A DNA stretch of 64,000 bases from Flavobacteriia bacterium (lineage in GTDB: Bacteria > Bacteroidota > Bacteroidia > Flavobacteriales_D > Crocinitomicaceae): positions 1-64,000 of the forward strand of contig JACOTM010000035.1 of NCBI GenBank assembly GCA_016178305.1. The letters are read 5' to 3'. Both the position numbers and the translations under genes were made by a program. Below the pieces are notes generated by a model. It worked only from the letters and a program-made list of their open reading frames with translations. It searched no databases and was not told the origin of the DNA. Of this stretch, positions 10,571-19,180 are shown in pieces. Each line of letters opens with the position of its first letter. Positions within the stretch are counted from its first letter, which is position 1.

Positions 10571-13468
10571 ATGGCTGCAAAAGAAAAAAAGAAAAAAAGT
10601 TTATTTAAAAGAATCTTAAAATGGACAGGGATTTCATTTTTACTCCTTCTAATGACTATTATCATTATTCCATTTGTTTTTAAAAATCAAATAAAACAGT
10701 TGGTAATCGATGAAGCAAACAAAACTTTAACAGCCGACTTGTCTCTTGGTGAATTTGATTTAACATTTCTAAGTACGTTTCCTAATCTTTCTATCAAATT
10801 ATACGATACAAAAATTATTGGGAGAAAGGAGTTTAAAGGTGTTGAATTAGTAAACGTAAAAGAATTTACAGCGCATGTAAATCTTTGGGATGTAATGGGT
10901 GGAGACCAAATTTCAATCAATGAAATACATTTAGAAGACCCCAAATTTGATGTTCGAGTTTTAAGTAATGGAAAAGCAAATTATGACATTACAATTCCTG
11001 ATACAGTTCCATCAGCACCAAAAGAAGCGTCTAATTTCAAATTATCTTTAAAAGAATATTCGATTACAAACGCTCAAATTCGATATGATGACCAGCCTGG
11101 AAATATGTTTGCTGAATTAAAAAATTTAACTCATATCGGAAAAGGAGATTTGACTGCTGATATAATTGATTTCGAAACAACGACCAATATTGATGAATTA
11201 ACTTATGAAATGGATGGGGTTTCTTATCTTTCAAAAGTAAAAACAGAAGCTGTAGCAAATATATTAATGGAATTCACTGAAAAAACTTCAAAATTCACTT
11301 TAAAAGAAAATACTTTTGCTTTAAATGCCTTGAATTTTTCGTTAGATGGCTTCTATGAAATGTTGGAGAAAAAAGACAATATGGATTTGAAAATGAATGC
11401 TTCTAAAGCAACATTTAAAGATTTTCTTTCTCTAATACCAACTTTTTATCAATCAGGATATGAAAGTATGATCGCCGATGGTAACCTGGCTTTCAATGCT
11501 GAAATTAAAGGAATTATGGATGATGTTAACATGCCTGGTTGGGACTATCATTTAAACGTTGACAAAGCAAAAATAAAATATGCAGATTTACCTGGTTCAA
11601 TTAATAATATCGAAATTAAAGCAGCTTCAAAATTTGAAGGTGGTGCAAATTTAGATAAAATGACTTTAGATATTCCTAAATTTCATGCGGACTTTGTTGG
11701 AAATTCTTTAGATGCAACATTAAAAATGCGTAATCCAATGACTGACCCTTTAATTGATTCAAAGATACTTGCAAAAGTAAATTTAGCTACGCTGGGTAAA
11801 GTAATTCCATTAGCAGAAGGAGAATCTTACAACGGCAAATTAAATGCTGACATTGCTTTGAACGGTAGAATGAGTGCAATCGAAACTGAAAATTATGAAG
11901 CATTTAAAGCTAATGGAACTTTATTGTTAACTGACATGCTTTACAAATCTAAAGACATGCCTGCAGATGTAATGGTTCAGGATTTATTATTCCGTTTTTC
12001 TCCCCAAAATTTATCATTAGAAAAATTAGATGCCCAAATGGGGAAATCTGATTTTAATATGGCTGGAAAAATTGACAATTATTTAGGATATGTATTTAGA
12101 AATGAATTATTGAAAGGCAACTTCTCTTTTAATAGTAATAATTTAGATTTAGATGAATTAATGGGGGGATCGGCTGTTTCGACAAGCTCAACAGCCGCGA
12201 CAAGCTCAACAGCCGCGACAAATTCAGTTGATTCTAAAAGTTCAACTGCAACAGATGCTTCTGAGCCTTTTTTAATTCCAAACAATGTAGATTTCAATTT
12301 AACAACCAATATTAACAATGTTAAATACAACGGAATGAATATTAAAAATATTTCTGGTGGTGTTAAAATGAAAGAAGAAATTGCAATCTTAGACCAATTA
12401 AAAATGAATGCTATGGGAGGTGGAATCATACTAGATGGCTCCTACAATACGAAAGAACATACCAAACCAGTAATTAATTTTGCTTATGATTTAAAAAATA
12501 TTGAAATTCAAGAATTGGCTTCCAATTTTATGACAATTGATAAATTAGCTCCAATTGCAAAATATACAAAAGGAAAAATAAATTCTAATTTTTCTATGAA
12601 ATCAGCATTGAATGGGAATATGGAACCTATATATAGCTCATTAAACGGAAATGGAAATTTGATTTCTCAAATGGTAACGATTTCAGGATTCAAACCAATG
12701 CAAAAAATGGATGAAGCTCTTAAAATGAACAAATTCTCAAATCAAACAATAAAAGACATTAAAGCTTTTTTCAAATTTGAAAATGGAAAAATATCTGTCA
12801 CTCCTTTCAATGTAAAACTTGGAAAAATATTAACTAATGTCTCAGGTTCTACGTCCTTTGAACAAGATATCGATTACAAATTAATCATGGATATTCCGAA
12901 AGAAGAAATTCCTTCTGCAGCGATTAAAGCAATTGAAGATCAATTGAAAAAATTAAATTCAATGGTACCCAAATTAAAAGTAACCGAATTACCTGCTATT
13001 ATTAAAGTAAATGCTTTGATAGGTGGAAAAGTTACCGATCCAAAAGTAACAACCAATTTATTGGAAGCATTGAAAGAAAGTTTCAATATCAAAAATATCA
13101 AAGAACAGGTAAAAGACCAAATCAAAGATTCAGCAAAAGCAATCATTAAAGACAAGGTCAATGAAGTGAAAGAAGATTTAAATGCTAAAAAACAAGAAAT
13201 ATTAGCCGATGCCCAAAAACAAGCCGACAAAGCAAAAGCTGAAGCGAAAAAAGCTGCTGATGCTGTTCGAAAAGAAGGCGATAATCAAGCTTCTCAACTT
13301 ATTTCTGAAGCAGGATCAAATCCTATTAAGAAAAAAATTGCAGAAGCAGCTGCGAAAAAAGTTAAAGATGAAGCAGAAAAGAAAGCTGTAAAAATTGAAA
13401 ATGAAGGAGATCAAAAAGCTGATCAAATTATGTTAACTGCTAAAACAAAAGCAGATTCTATAAAATAA
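10571..13468 (+). CDS. AsmA-like family protein
   Basis: This 965-residue envelope protein has a basic N-terminus, then one membrane helix at about residues 14-35 (WTGISFLLLLMTIIIIPFVF), and a long periplasmic beta-rich region typical of AsmA/DUF748 proteins. Related proteins (AsmA, TamB, YhdP) help lipids cross the periplasm. The tail from about residue 835 is Ala/Lys/Glu-rich and likely a long helix. A hexapeptide repeat TSSTAA, twice, lies at residues 538-549 in a Ser/Thr/Ala-rich linker and is encoded by an 18-base tandem repeat related to intergenic elements elsewhere. The family is clear; the lipid role is inferred. Confidence 0.85.
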   Translation: MAAKEKKKKSLFKRILKWTGISFLLLLMTIIIIPFVFKNQIKQLVIDEANKTLTADLSLGEFDLTFLSTFPNLSIKLYDTKIIGRKEFKGVELVNVKEFTAHVNLWDVMGGDQISINEIHLEDPKFDVRVLSNGKANYDITIPDTVPSAPKEASNFKLSLKEYSITNAQIRYDDQPGNMFAELKNLTHIGKGDLTADIIDFETTTNIDELTYEMDGVSYLSKVKTEAVANILMEFTEKTSKFTLKENTFALNALNFSLDGFYEMLEKKDNMDLKMNASKATFKDFLSLIPTFYQSGYESMIADGNLAFNAEIKGIMDDVNMPGWDYHLNVDKAKIKYADLPGSINNIEIKAASKFEGGANLDKMTLDIPKFHADFVGNSLDATLKMRNPMTDPLIDSKILAKVNLATLGKVIPLAEGESYNGKLNADIALNGRMSAIETENYEAFKANGTLLLTDMLYKSKDMPADVMVQDLLFRFSPQNLSLEKLDAQMGKSDFNMAGKIDNYLGYVFRNELLKGNFSFNSNNLDLDELMGGSAVSTSSTAATSSTAATNSVDSKSSTATDASEPFLIPNNVDFNLTTNINNVKYNGMNIKNISGGVKMKEEIAILDQLKMNAMGGGIILDGSYNTKEHTKPVINFAYDLKNIEIQELASNFMTIDKLAPIAKYTKGKINSNFSMKSALNGNMEPIYSSLNGNGNLISQMVTISGFKPMQKMDEALKMNKFSNQTIKDIKAFFKFENGKISVTPFNVKLGKILTNVSGSTSFEQDIDYKLIMDIPKEEIPSAAIKAIEDQLKKLNSMVPKLKVTELPAIIKVNALIGGKVTDPKVTTNLLEALKESFNIKNIKEQVKDQIKDSAKAIIKDKVNEVKEDLNAKKQEILADAQKQADKAKAEAKKAADAVRKEGDNQASQLISEAGSNPIKKKIAEAAAKKVKDEAEKKAVKIENEGDQKADQIMLTAKTKADSIK
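12177..12216. repeat. in-frame TTCGACAAGCTCA-type repeat in the AsmA-like gene
   Basis: An 18-base unit beginning GACAAGCTCAACAGCC occurs twice in tandem (12181-12198 and 12199-12216), preceded by TTTC at 12177. TTTCGACAAGCTCA resembles the TTTCGACTCCGCTCAG units found outside genes at 40237-40306 and 30662-30720. It encodes TSSTAA twice and keeps the frame. Confidence 0.75.
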
Positions 13469-13486
13469 ATTAGCTCAAATTTTAGA

Positions 13487-13523
13487 GAAAGGCTGTCTTA
13501 TTTTTAGGCAGCCTTTCTTATTT
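13487..13523 (+). terminator. terminator after the AsmA-like gene
   Basis: GAAAGGCTG and CAGCCTTTC form a nine-base stem about 20 bases past the stop codon, with a T-rich loop and a T-rich tail. The GGCTGTC...GCAGCC core is shared with the hairpins at 21564 and 25365. Confidence 0.75.
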
Positions 13524-13720
13524 CAATTCAAAAATAGAATTTAATTATACTACTGAATACACCCTAAAAATTCTTTTTTTGTTAACCTACCAATGACGTA
13601 TTTTATTTTAGAAATTCACTTTTTTATTTACACTCAATCGTTTTATTAAAACAAATCTAAAATTGGCACTTGTAAATTAAAAAAACCATCTTAGTTTCGC
13701 GAAAAATTAAACTATTATTT

Positions 13721-14044
13721 ATGAATAAATTATTTACATTAACCGTTACCTTGTTGCTATCTGCTACAAGTTTATTCGCACAAGATGACAATTCATTAAT
13801 TGGAAGAGCTAAAGGTGCAGCTCACAATTGTTTACAAGATTTCAATAGCAATCAATGGAATATTACAGCAAATGTTAACGATATTTCAATTTGCTTTGTT
13901 GATGGTACTATTAAAGAAGTAACATTTATTGCTACACCTAAATTATCTGGTGATATCTATCCTCTTGTTCGAATTATGCCTATCGTAATTGCTTCAGTTC
14001 AATTTGATTGTAACGGTAACATTATCTCAGAAGCATGCTATTAA
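13721..14044 (+). CDS. small secreted protein of unknown function
   Basis: MNKLFTLTVTLLLSATSLFAQ is a signal peptide with cleavage expected after AQ, leaving about 86 residues. The mature part has three cysteines (HNCLQ, ISICFVDG, FDCNG) plus a fourth near the end (ISEACY), so disulfides are possible. It lacks a T9SS sorting domain, so periplasmic residence or another export route is likely. A promoter-like TTAGTTTCG lies about 30 bases upstream, and a strong terminator follows, so the gene is a single transcription unit. I do not recognise the family. Confidence 0.75.
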   Translation: MNKLFTLTVTLLLSATSLFAQDDNSLIGRAKGAAHNCLQDFNSNQWNITANVNDISICFVDGTIKEVTFIATPKLSGDIYPLVRIMPIVIASVQFDCNGNIISEACY

Positions 14045-14087
14045 ACAACTTGATAATAGCTTACTGAAATCTTCCATTTGAAAGATG

Positions 14088-14126
14088 AAAAAAGGAGACA
14101 TTTCAATTAAATATCTCCTTTTTTTT
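14088..14126 (+). terminator. intrinsic terminator of the small secreted-protein gene
   Basis: AAAAAAGGAGA and TCTCCTTTTTT pair around a 15-base loop and end in eight T, 43 bases after the stop codon. The A-run on the other side lets it act on the opposite strand as well, where the DoxX-like gene converges. Confidence 0.85.
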
Positions 14127-14146
14127 GGTCAATTCATTGTTTATAT

Positions 14147-14515
14147 CTAAGCAATATTATTTATTTTTTTCTGATAGAAATAAGAAATAACCAATAGCAA
14201 CCAAATAATAATCGGTGCAATTGCTACACCAACCGAATCTCCAACTGCTAGATGAGAAATTGAAGCTGAAATTAATGTAATTGTAAACCCAAAATAAGCT
14301 AACTTTTTTAAATTTTGTGATACAATCGGTAAAATTAATAATGCCACTCCAATTATTTTTGCAAAAGCTAATTCAATTCTAAAATAATTAGGATACCCTA
14401 AATGTATGAAAGCATTTTTCATCTCGACATTTGTAAAATAATTGATTGCACTAAAGAGCATTAAAAATGATAATATACTTGTGCTTGTCCAATAAATGAT
14501 ATTATTTTTTTTCAT
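14147..14515 (-). CDS. DoxX-like membrane protein
   Basis: I start at the ATG at 14515 (MKKNNIIYWTSTSILSF), because upstream residues are low-complexity and cross the promoter and operator. The 122-residue product has four hydrophobic helices and the pattern HLGYPNYFRIELAFAKIIGVALLILP, as in the DoxX-like (DoxX_2) group of small inner-membrane proteins of uncertain role. It is divergent from an HxlR regulator, a common pairing in Bacteroidota. A perfect -7 element TAAGTTTG lies at 14545-14552 on this strand, giving a short 5' leader. Confidence 0.82.
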   Translation of the reverse strand: MKKNNIIYWTSTSILSFLMLFSAINYFTNVEMKNAFIHLGYPNYFRIELAFAKIIGVALLILPIVSQNLKKLAYFGFTITLISASISHLAVGDSVGVAIAPIIIWLLLVISYFYQKKINNIA

Positions 14516-14544
14516 TCGTTTTGTTTTTAATTTGTAGAACAATA

Positions 14545-14595
14545 CAAACTTACGTATATTTGATATATAATATATATTACTAACCTTTTGGTTAG
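14545..14595 (-). promoter_or_regulatory. DoxX promoter -7 element and likely HxlR operator
   Basis: The minus-strand -7 element TAAGTTTG (14545-14552) matches the Bacteroidota TAnnTTTG consensus. No -33 TTTG is present at the normal spacing. The inverted repeat CTAACC-TTTT-GGTTAG occupies 14580-14595, just upstream of where -33 would sit. Its size and place between the divergent genes fit a dimeric HxlR site. The role is inferred. Confidence 0.6.
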
Positions 14596-14702
14596 CGCTT
14601 ACTTTTATGTTAGTTTTACTACAAATCAATATGTTATATTTTCTTATCGTATTATTAAAATGCAATTGATTTGATTTTTCTTAATAAAACACAAAATTGA
14701 TT

Positions 14703-15059
14703 ATGAAAAAATGTGCCGGTAAATTTGCTCATAATGGTTGTGAAAAAACAGCCCTAATGGCTGTAAAAGATTCACTTGATGTATTAAGTGGGAGTTGGAA
14801 GCTTCCTATTTTGGTTTCTTTAGCAAATGGTCCCAAGCGGTTTAATCAAATTTCAAAAGAGGTTGAAGGCATAAGTGACAAAATGCTTTCGAAAGAATTG
14901 AAAGACTTAGAACAAAATCATTTAATAACTCGATCTGTTCAAGATACATTTCCTCCTACGGTTATGTATGATGTAACGGAACACGCAGAAACTCTTGATA
15001 AAGTAATAAAGGAATTAAGAGATTGGGGGATTATTCATCGAAAAAAAATAATAGGTTGA
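14703..15059 (+). CDS. HxlR-family transcriptional regulator
   Basis: This winged-helix regulator has 118 residues, using the ATG at 14703 (a TTG six bases earlier is also in frame). The family core LDVLSGSWKLPILVSLANGPKRFNQI is followed by the recognition region GISDKMLSKELKDLE and the wing LITRSVQDTFPPTVMYDVTE. Two N-terminal cysteines (Cys4 and Cys13) are present; a cysteine at about the second position is the redox sensor in some HxlR/DUF24 proteins. It probably controls the divergent DoxX-like gene and itself through the palindrome at 14580-14595. The ligand or stress signal is unknown. Confidence 0.9.
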   Translation: MKKCAGKFAHNGCEKTALMAVKDSLDVLSGSWKLPILVSLANGPKRFNQISKEVEGISDKMLSKELKDLEQNHLITRSVQDTFPPTVMYDVTEHAETLDKVIKELRDWGIIHRKKIIG

Positions 15060-15162
15060 TATTAGAAACTATATGCTATCATTTGAGGACCGCTTTATTG
15101 AATTTATCGTTTAAACAATGAAGTATTTCACTAGCATACAAACTCTTATTTTAAACCAATTC

Positions 15163-16317
15163 TTAAAGTGCTTGTTCAATATCTTCCCAAATATCTTCAA
15201 CATGTTCGAGTCCTATTGATAAGCGAATAAGTCCATCTGATATTCCTACATCCATTCTTTGTTCGGGAGTTAACTTTGAATGGGTTGTAGAAGCTGGATG
15301 TGTCGCAATACTTCGGGTGTCTCCTAAATTCGCTGTTAATGAAAACAATTGAAGTTGATTAAGGAAATTTCGACCTGCTTCCAATCCTCCATTAATTTCA
15401 AATGACACTATTCCGCCGCCCATTTTCATTTGTTTTTTGGCGATTTCAAATTGAGGATGTGATTCCAAATGTGGATATTTCACCCATTTCACTTTATTGC
15501 TTTTTTGAAGTCTTTTAGCTATTTCTAATGCATTACTCGAATGTCTCTCAATGCGCAGAGGAAGTGTTTCTATAGATTTTGATAAAACCCAAGCATTAAA
15601 TGGACTCATAGAAGGACCTGTATGTCTCGCAAAAGCTTCAACTTTTTGAATGATTTTTTTCGAGCTTACAATTATTCCTCCTAAAGTTCTACCTTGGCCA
15701 TCAATATATTTTGTTGCGGAATGGATAGAGACATCTGCTCCAAAATTCAATGGCTTTTGTAAAATTGGGGTAGCGAAACAATTATCGACAATGAATAATA
15801 TTTGCTTCTTTTTACAAATGATCGCTAATTTTTCTAAATCAATAATGTCTAACCCTGGATTTGAAGGTGTTTCGATATATAAAAGTTTTGTATTTTCTTG
15901 AATACTGTTTTCAAAACTATCATAATCATCAAAATCAACATAAGTCGATGAAATATTCCAACGTGGTAAGATATCTGCAAATAAACGGTGAGTCGAACCA
16001 AAAATTGAACGACAAGACACAACATGATCTCCTGCTGAAAGTAAAGATCCAAAAAGCGTAAAGACTGCTGCCATACCAGATGCAGTAGCCCATCCAGCTT
16101 CAGCGTTTTCAAAAGCACAAATTTTATCAATAAATTCTTGAACATTTGGATTGGAATACCTTGAATAGATATTTCCTTCTTTTTCATCAGCAAATAAAGC
16201 TCTCATTTCTTCCGCATCATCAAAAGAATAGCTACTAGTCATATAAATAGGAGCAGAATGTTCTTTAAATTGTGATCGTTCGGTTTGTAAACGAATCGCT
16301 TTTGTTTCTTCTCTCAT
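15163..16317 (-). CDS. metZ: O-acyl-homoserine sulfhydrylase (trans-sulfuration PLP enzyme)
   Basis: This is a cytoplasmic PLP enzyme of the Cys/Met metabolism family, 384 residues. The PLP lysine is Lys203 in HSATKYIDGQG. YSRYSNPNVQ (51-60) and the SGMAA loop (80-84) bind the cofactor phosphate, and SLTANLGDTRS is the C-terminal signature. Sequence style fits MetZ-type sulfhydrylases better than MetB or MetC, and the neighbours hom and metX supply O-acetylhomoserine, so sulfide incorporation into homocysteine is the likely reaction. The start directly abuts the OsmC stop. Substrate preference (acetyl versus succinyl, sulfide versus cysteine) is inferred. Confidence 0.85.
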   Translation of the reverse strand: MREETKAIRLQTERSQFKEHSAPIYMTSSYSFDDAEEMRALFADEKEGNIYSRYSNPNVQEFIDKICAFENAEAGWATASGMAAVFTLFGSLLSAGDHVVSCRSIFGSTHRLFADILPRWNISSTYVDFDDYDSFENSIQENTKLLYIETPSNPGLDIIDLEKLAIICKKKQILFIVDNCFATPILQKPLNFGADVSIHSATKYIDGQGRTLGGIIVSSKKIIQKVEAFARHTGPSMSPFNAWVLSKSIETLPLRIERHSSNALEIAKRLQKSNKVKWVKYPHLESHPQFEIAKKQMKMGGGIVSFEINGGLEAGRNFLNQLQLFSLTANLGDTRSIATHPASTTHSKLTPEQRMDVGISDGLIRLSIGLEHVEDIWEDIEQAL

Positions 16318-16740
16318 TTAAATGTAATTTATTTCGTATAATATTTGAATATTTTCCTTCAGTGAAGCTGAAACAGAACAATATTTTTCCAATGTTAAAC
16401 CGATTGCTCTATCTAATTTTTCTTGAGGAACCTCTTTATTAATATTAAAAATTAATTTTATTTCTTCAAAAATTGCTGGAATACCACTCGCTCTTTTAGA
16501 TTCTATTTTTATTGAAAAATGAATAGGTTCAATTTTCTGTTTTTTTAAAATGAGTAAAATATCAATGGATGCACACCCTGCTAAAGAACCTGCTAAAAGT
16601 TCCATGGGACGCAAACCTTTATTTTTACCTCCTATTGATGGACTTGCATCTATACCGCATATAACCCCATCATCGTTTTTTAATTCAAAAACAAATGGGG
16701 CGTCAATTCGACTTAATTCTAAACTCATATTTTTAATCAA
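16318..16740 (-). CDS. OsmC family protein
   Basis: The protein has 140 residues and the OsmC/Ohr fold. Its two redox-type cysteines are Cys56 (GSLAGCASIDIL) and Cys121 (LEKYCSVSASL), spaced as in peroxidase members of the family. ELLAGSLAGCA is the strongest family signature. The gene abuts metZ, with the stop codon ending one base before the metZ start, so the two are almost surely co-transcribed. In this sulfur locus it may handle reactive sulfur species or peroxides; that is inference. No signal peptide is present. Confidence 0.88.
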   Translation of the reverse strand: MIKNMSLELSRIDAPFVFELKNDDGVICGIDASPSIGGKNKGLRPMELLAGSLAGCASIDILLILKKQKIEPIHFSIKIESKRASGIPAIFEEIKLIFNINKEVPQEKLDRAIGLTLEKYCSVSASLKENIQILYEINYI

Positions 16741-16799
16741 TTAATATTGAAAATGATAATCCATAGTTGAAAAGCAGAAAGTTTAAATAATGTTTGAAA

Positions 16800-17213
16800 T
16801 TATTTAATTGTTCGTTTATCAAATATCCCAAACAAATAGGCTCCAATTATCGACCCTAAAAAAAGTGCAATCCCTATTTTCACATGCATTCCCATCAATA
16901 TATATAAGGGAGCAGAGCACGCACCAGTTAAGCCCCAACCAATACCAAATAATAAACCTCCAATTATATTTCCTTTCCAATTCAATTTTTTAGGTTGAAC
17001 TTCAATTGGATTTCCATGAATTGATTTTAGTTTAAATTTTTTAATGATAATTAAACTAAGAGCTGCGGTTCCAATCGCCGTAAAAAGTACTCCATACATG
17101 TGAAAAGATTCAAAATGAAACATTTGTTGAATTCGAAACCATGAAAAAGCTTGTGTTGCAATTAATAAACATCCAAAAGCGAATCCTAAAATTAATGTAA
17201 TAATAAACTTCAT
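16800..17213 (-). CDS. YeeE/YedE-type sulfur transporter, second half
   Basis: From the ATG at 17213 (MKFIITLILGFAFGCLLIAT), the product has 137 residues and about four membrane helices. The motif GIGWGLTGACSAPLYILMG carries the conserved cysteine of the second YeeE/YedE repeat (the DUF6691-like half-protein). An upstream in-frame ATG at 17249 would overlap the first half-gene by 26 bases and adds a non-hydrophobic lead, so I prefer the shorter start. Together with the gene upstream it forms a split transporter; family members move thiosulfate or other reduced sulfur inward. Confidence 0.85.
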   Translation of the reverse strand: MKFIITLILGFAFGCLLIATQAFSWFRIQQMFHFESFHMYGVLFTAIGTAALSLIIIKKFKLKSIHGNPIEVQPKKLNWKGNIIGGLLFGIGWGLTGACSAPLYILMGMHVKIGIALFLGSIIGAYLFGIFDKRTIK

Positions 17214-17223
17214 ATTAAATAAC

Positions 17224-17715
17224 TTAAAAAATAAAAGGAATAATACCATAACTCACAATCATTCCTCCTATAAAAAAAGAAACCGTTGCTACAATTGAAC
17301 TTTTTGAAAATTGAGAAACCCCCATAATACAATGACCTGAAGTACACCCATTTGCATATCTTGTTCCAAATCCAATTAAAATTCCTCCAATAAAAAAGTA
17401 TAAAATATTTGTTGGGGTATAAATTGTTTTTGAAATTTTACCATAAATTGTATTAGCTTCTTCCGATGTAATTGTCTCAAAATCTCCCCAAAAAGGAGTA
17501 AGAAATCCTGCTAAAATTAAACCATAAGCAAAGTGAAGTTGCCATTTATCTGGTTCACTATTGTATTTAAAATAAGGAATTGATTTGAAAATTTTTGAAC
17601 CTATATATCGATAACTTGAAGAAATTCCAAATTGCTTTTCACGAAGGATAAGTAACAATGGAACAATCAAGCCAATTAATGGACCTGCGATATACCAAGC
17701 AAGGGGATTTTTCAT
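17224..17715 (-). CDS. YeeE/YedE-type sulfur transporter, first half
   Basis: This inner-membrane protein has 163 residues and about four or five helices. The signature GTRYANGCTSGHCIMGVSQF contains the conserved Cys of the GCTSGH motif that passes the sulfur substrate in YeeE-type channels. It lies ten bases upstream of its partner half-gene, so the pair is one unit. The hom gene sits about 180 bases upstream with no clear shared promoter. Substrate is likely thiosulfate or a related sulfur species, from the family and from the metZ/OsmC context. Confidence 0.86.
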   Translation of the reverse strand: MKNPLAWYIAGPLIGLIVPLLLILREKQFGISSSYRYIGSKIFKSIPYFKYNSEPDKWQLHFAYGLILAGFLTPFWGDFETITSEEANTIYGKISKTIYTPTNILYFFIGGILIGFGTRYANGCTSGHCIMGVSQFSKSSIVATVSFFIGGMIVSYGIIPFIF

Positions 17716-17894
17716 GTTTTTTTTATACGTTTTATAGTTTTTTAAAGCGACAATGATAATCTTTTTTTTTGAAAAATAATTATCAAAATTTCTTGAAAAT
17801 GATATTTTTAAACTTTAAAAAGAGAAATCTTAATTTTAATTAGCTTATCTAACAAATTCAAAATTCATTCTAAAACTTACGTTTTCAATCATTT

Positions 17895-19142
17895 TTATAC
17901 TATTTCATTAATTAAATCTTCCTTTATTTGTTTTGAATTAACTATTTCATTTTCATTTAAAAATGGTTCTGGAAGTACCGCAAAAAATAATTTTTCTAAA
18001 TCATTGAAATTATTTTTACTTAAATCACTAAATTTTACATATCCCGTTTGATAATTATATCCTTTGCTTTGAAAAATTTCATCTATTTGAGCAAATGGAA
18101 TTGTTTTTAAAGCATCCACATCCGAAGATGCCAAATATATTTTTAAATAGAAATCTTCTGTAAATTCAGTATTGGATTCTTTGTCCGATTTTCTGTATTC
18201 ATATTGATAATCAAATTGTAGCGCTGAAATATCCGAAAGTACGGCGCTTGCTGTAGGAAAACTTCCAGCCCCTTTGCCTAGAAATAATTGTCTGTCTGAA
18301 AAAGAAGCTTCAACAATTACGGCATTAAATTCATTATCTACTTGATATGCAACATGTTCTTTTTTAATAAAATGAGGGGCTACAAATCCTATAATTTTAT
18401 CTCCTATTTTTTCAGCTCTTGCGAATAATTTAATGCGATAATCTTTTTCAGAAGCATATTTTACATCTTGATTTTTTATTTGGCGAATACCATAATTGAA
18501 AACATTTTCTGGTAAAATCGAAAGTCCAAAAGCATGTTTAATCAATAAAACTAATTTGAATTTAGAATCAAAACCATCAACGTCTAGTGTAGGATTAGCT
18601 TCTGCAAAACCTAATTCTTGCGCTTTTTGTAATGCATCTGCATAAGAAACGCCATAATTTGATTGTGTTAATATGTAATTCGTAGTTCCATTTACGATTC
18701 CTTGAACTGAAGATAGGGTATCATTATTGTAATATTCTTCAAGATTTCTTAATATAGGAATTGAACCAGCTACTGAAGCTTCGTATAAAAAAGAAACTTT
18801 ATTCTGTTTAGCTAAATCAATTAATTCATCTAAATGTTCTGCAATTAATTTTTTATTAGCTGAGACAACATGTTTTCCTTTTGCTAATGCTTCACGAACG
18901 ATTATTAATGCTTCGTCACTGTCATTTATTAATTCTACAACTACATTAATCTCCGAGTCGTTTAAAATTTCAGATGCCTCATAACCAAAATGTTCTGCTG
19001 CGATAATACGCTTTTTCGCTTTATTTTTCACAATAATTCGCTTAATTTTTGCATCTAATAAATTGGATTGATTCAATACTTGATATAATCCTGTACCAAC
19101 ACATCCAAATCCGAATAATCCTATTGTTAATTGTTTTCTCAT
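17895..19142 (-). CDS. hom: homoserine dehydrogenase
   Basis: The enzyme reduces aspartate semialdehyde to homoserine with NAD(P)H. It has 415 residues. The Rossmann loop GLFGFGCVGTG is at about residues 8-18. The substrate region includes GIVNGTTNYILTQ, AQELGFAEANPTLDVDGFDSKFK and the catalytic lysine in DGFDSKFKLVLLIKHAFG. The C-terminal part (about 340-415) could be a degenerate ACT-like regulatory domain. It is not fused to aspartokinase. It follows metX by 38 bases, so both are likely expressed from the SAM/cysteine-leader promoter. Confidence 0.95.
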   Translation of the reverse strand: MRKQLTIGLFGFGCVGTGLYQVLNQSNLLDAKIKRIIVKNKAKKRIIAAEHFGYEASEILNDSEINVVVELINDSDEALIIVREALAKGKHVVSANKKLIAEHLDELIDLAKQNKVSFLYEASVAGSIPILRNLEEYYNNDTLSSVQGIVNGTTNYILTQSNYGVSYADALQKAQELGFAEANPTLDVDGFDSKFKLVLLIKHAFGLSILPENVFNYGIRQIKNQDVKYASEKDYRIKLFARAEKIGDKIIGFVAPHFIKKEHVAYQVDNEFNAVIVEASFSDRQLFLGKGAGSFPTASAVLSDISALQFDYQYEYRKSDKESNTEFTEDFYLKIYLASSDVDALKTIPFAQIDEIFQSKGYNYQTGYVKFSDLSKNNFNDLEKLFFAVLPEPFLNENEIVNSKQIKEDLINEIV

Positions 19143-19180
19143 GTTTTATTTATTTAGTACTGATTCTAGTACGCTGTTTA

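Noticed and set aside
12079-13230. Minus-strand open frames of 96-116 residues inside the AsmA-like gene
   Set aside because: They are antisense shadows of the plus-strand gene with hydrophobic, low-information sequence.
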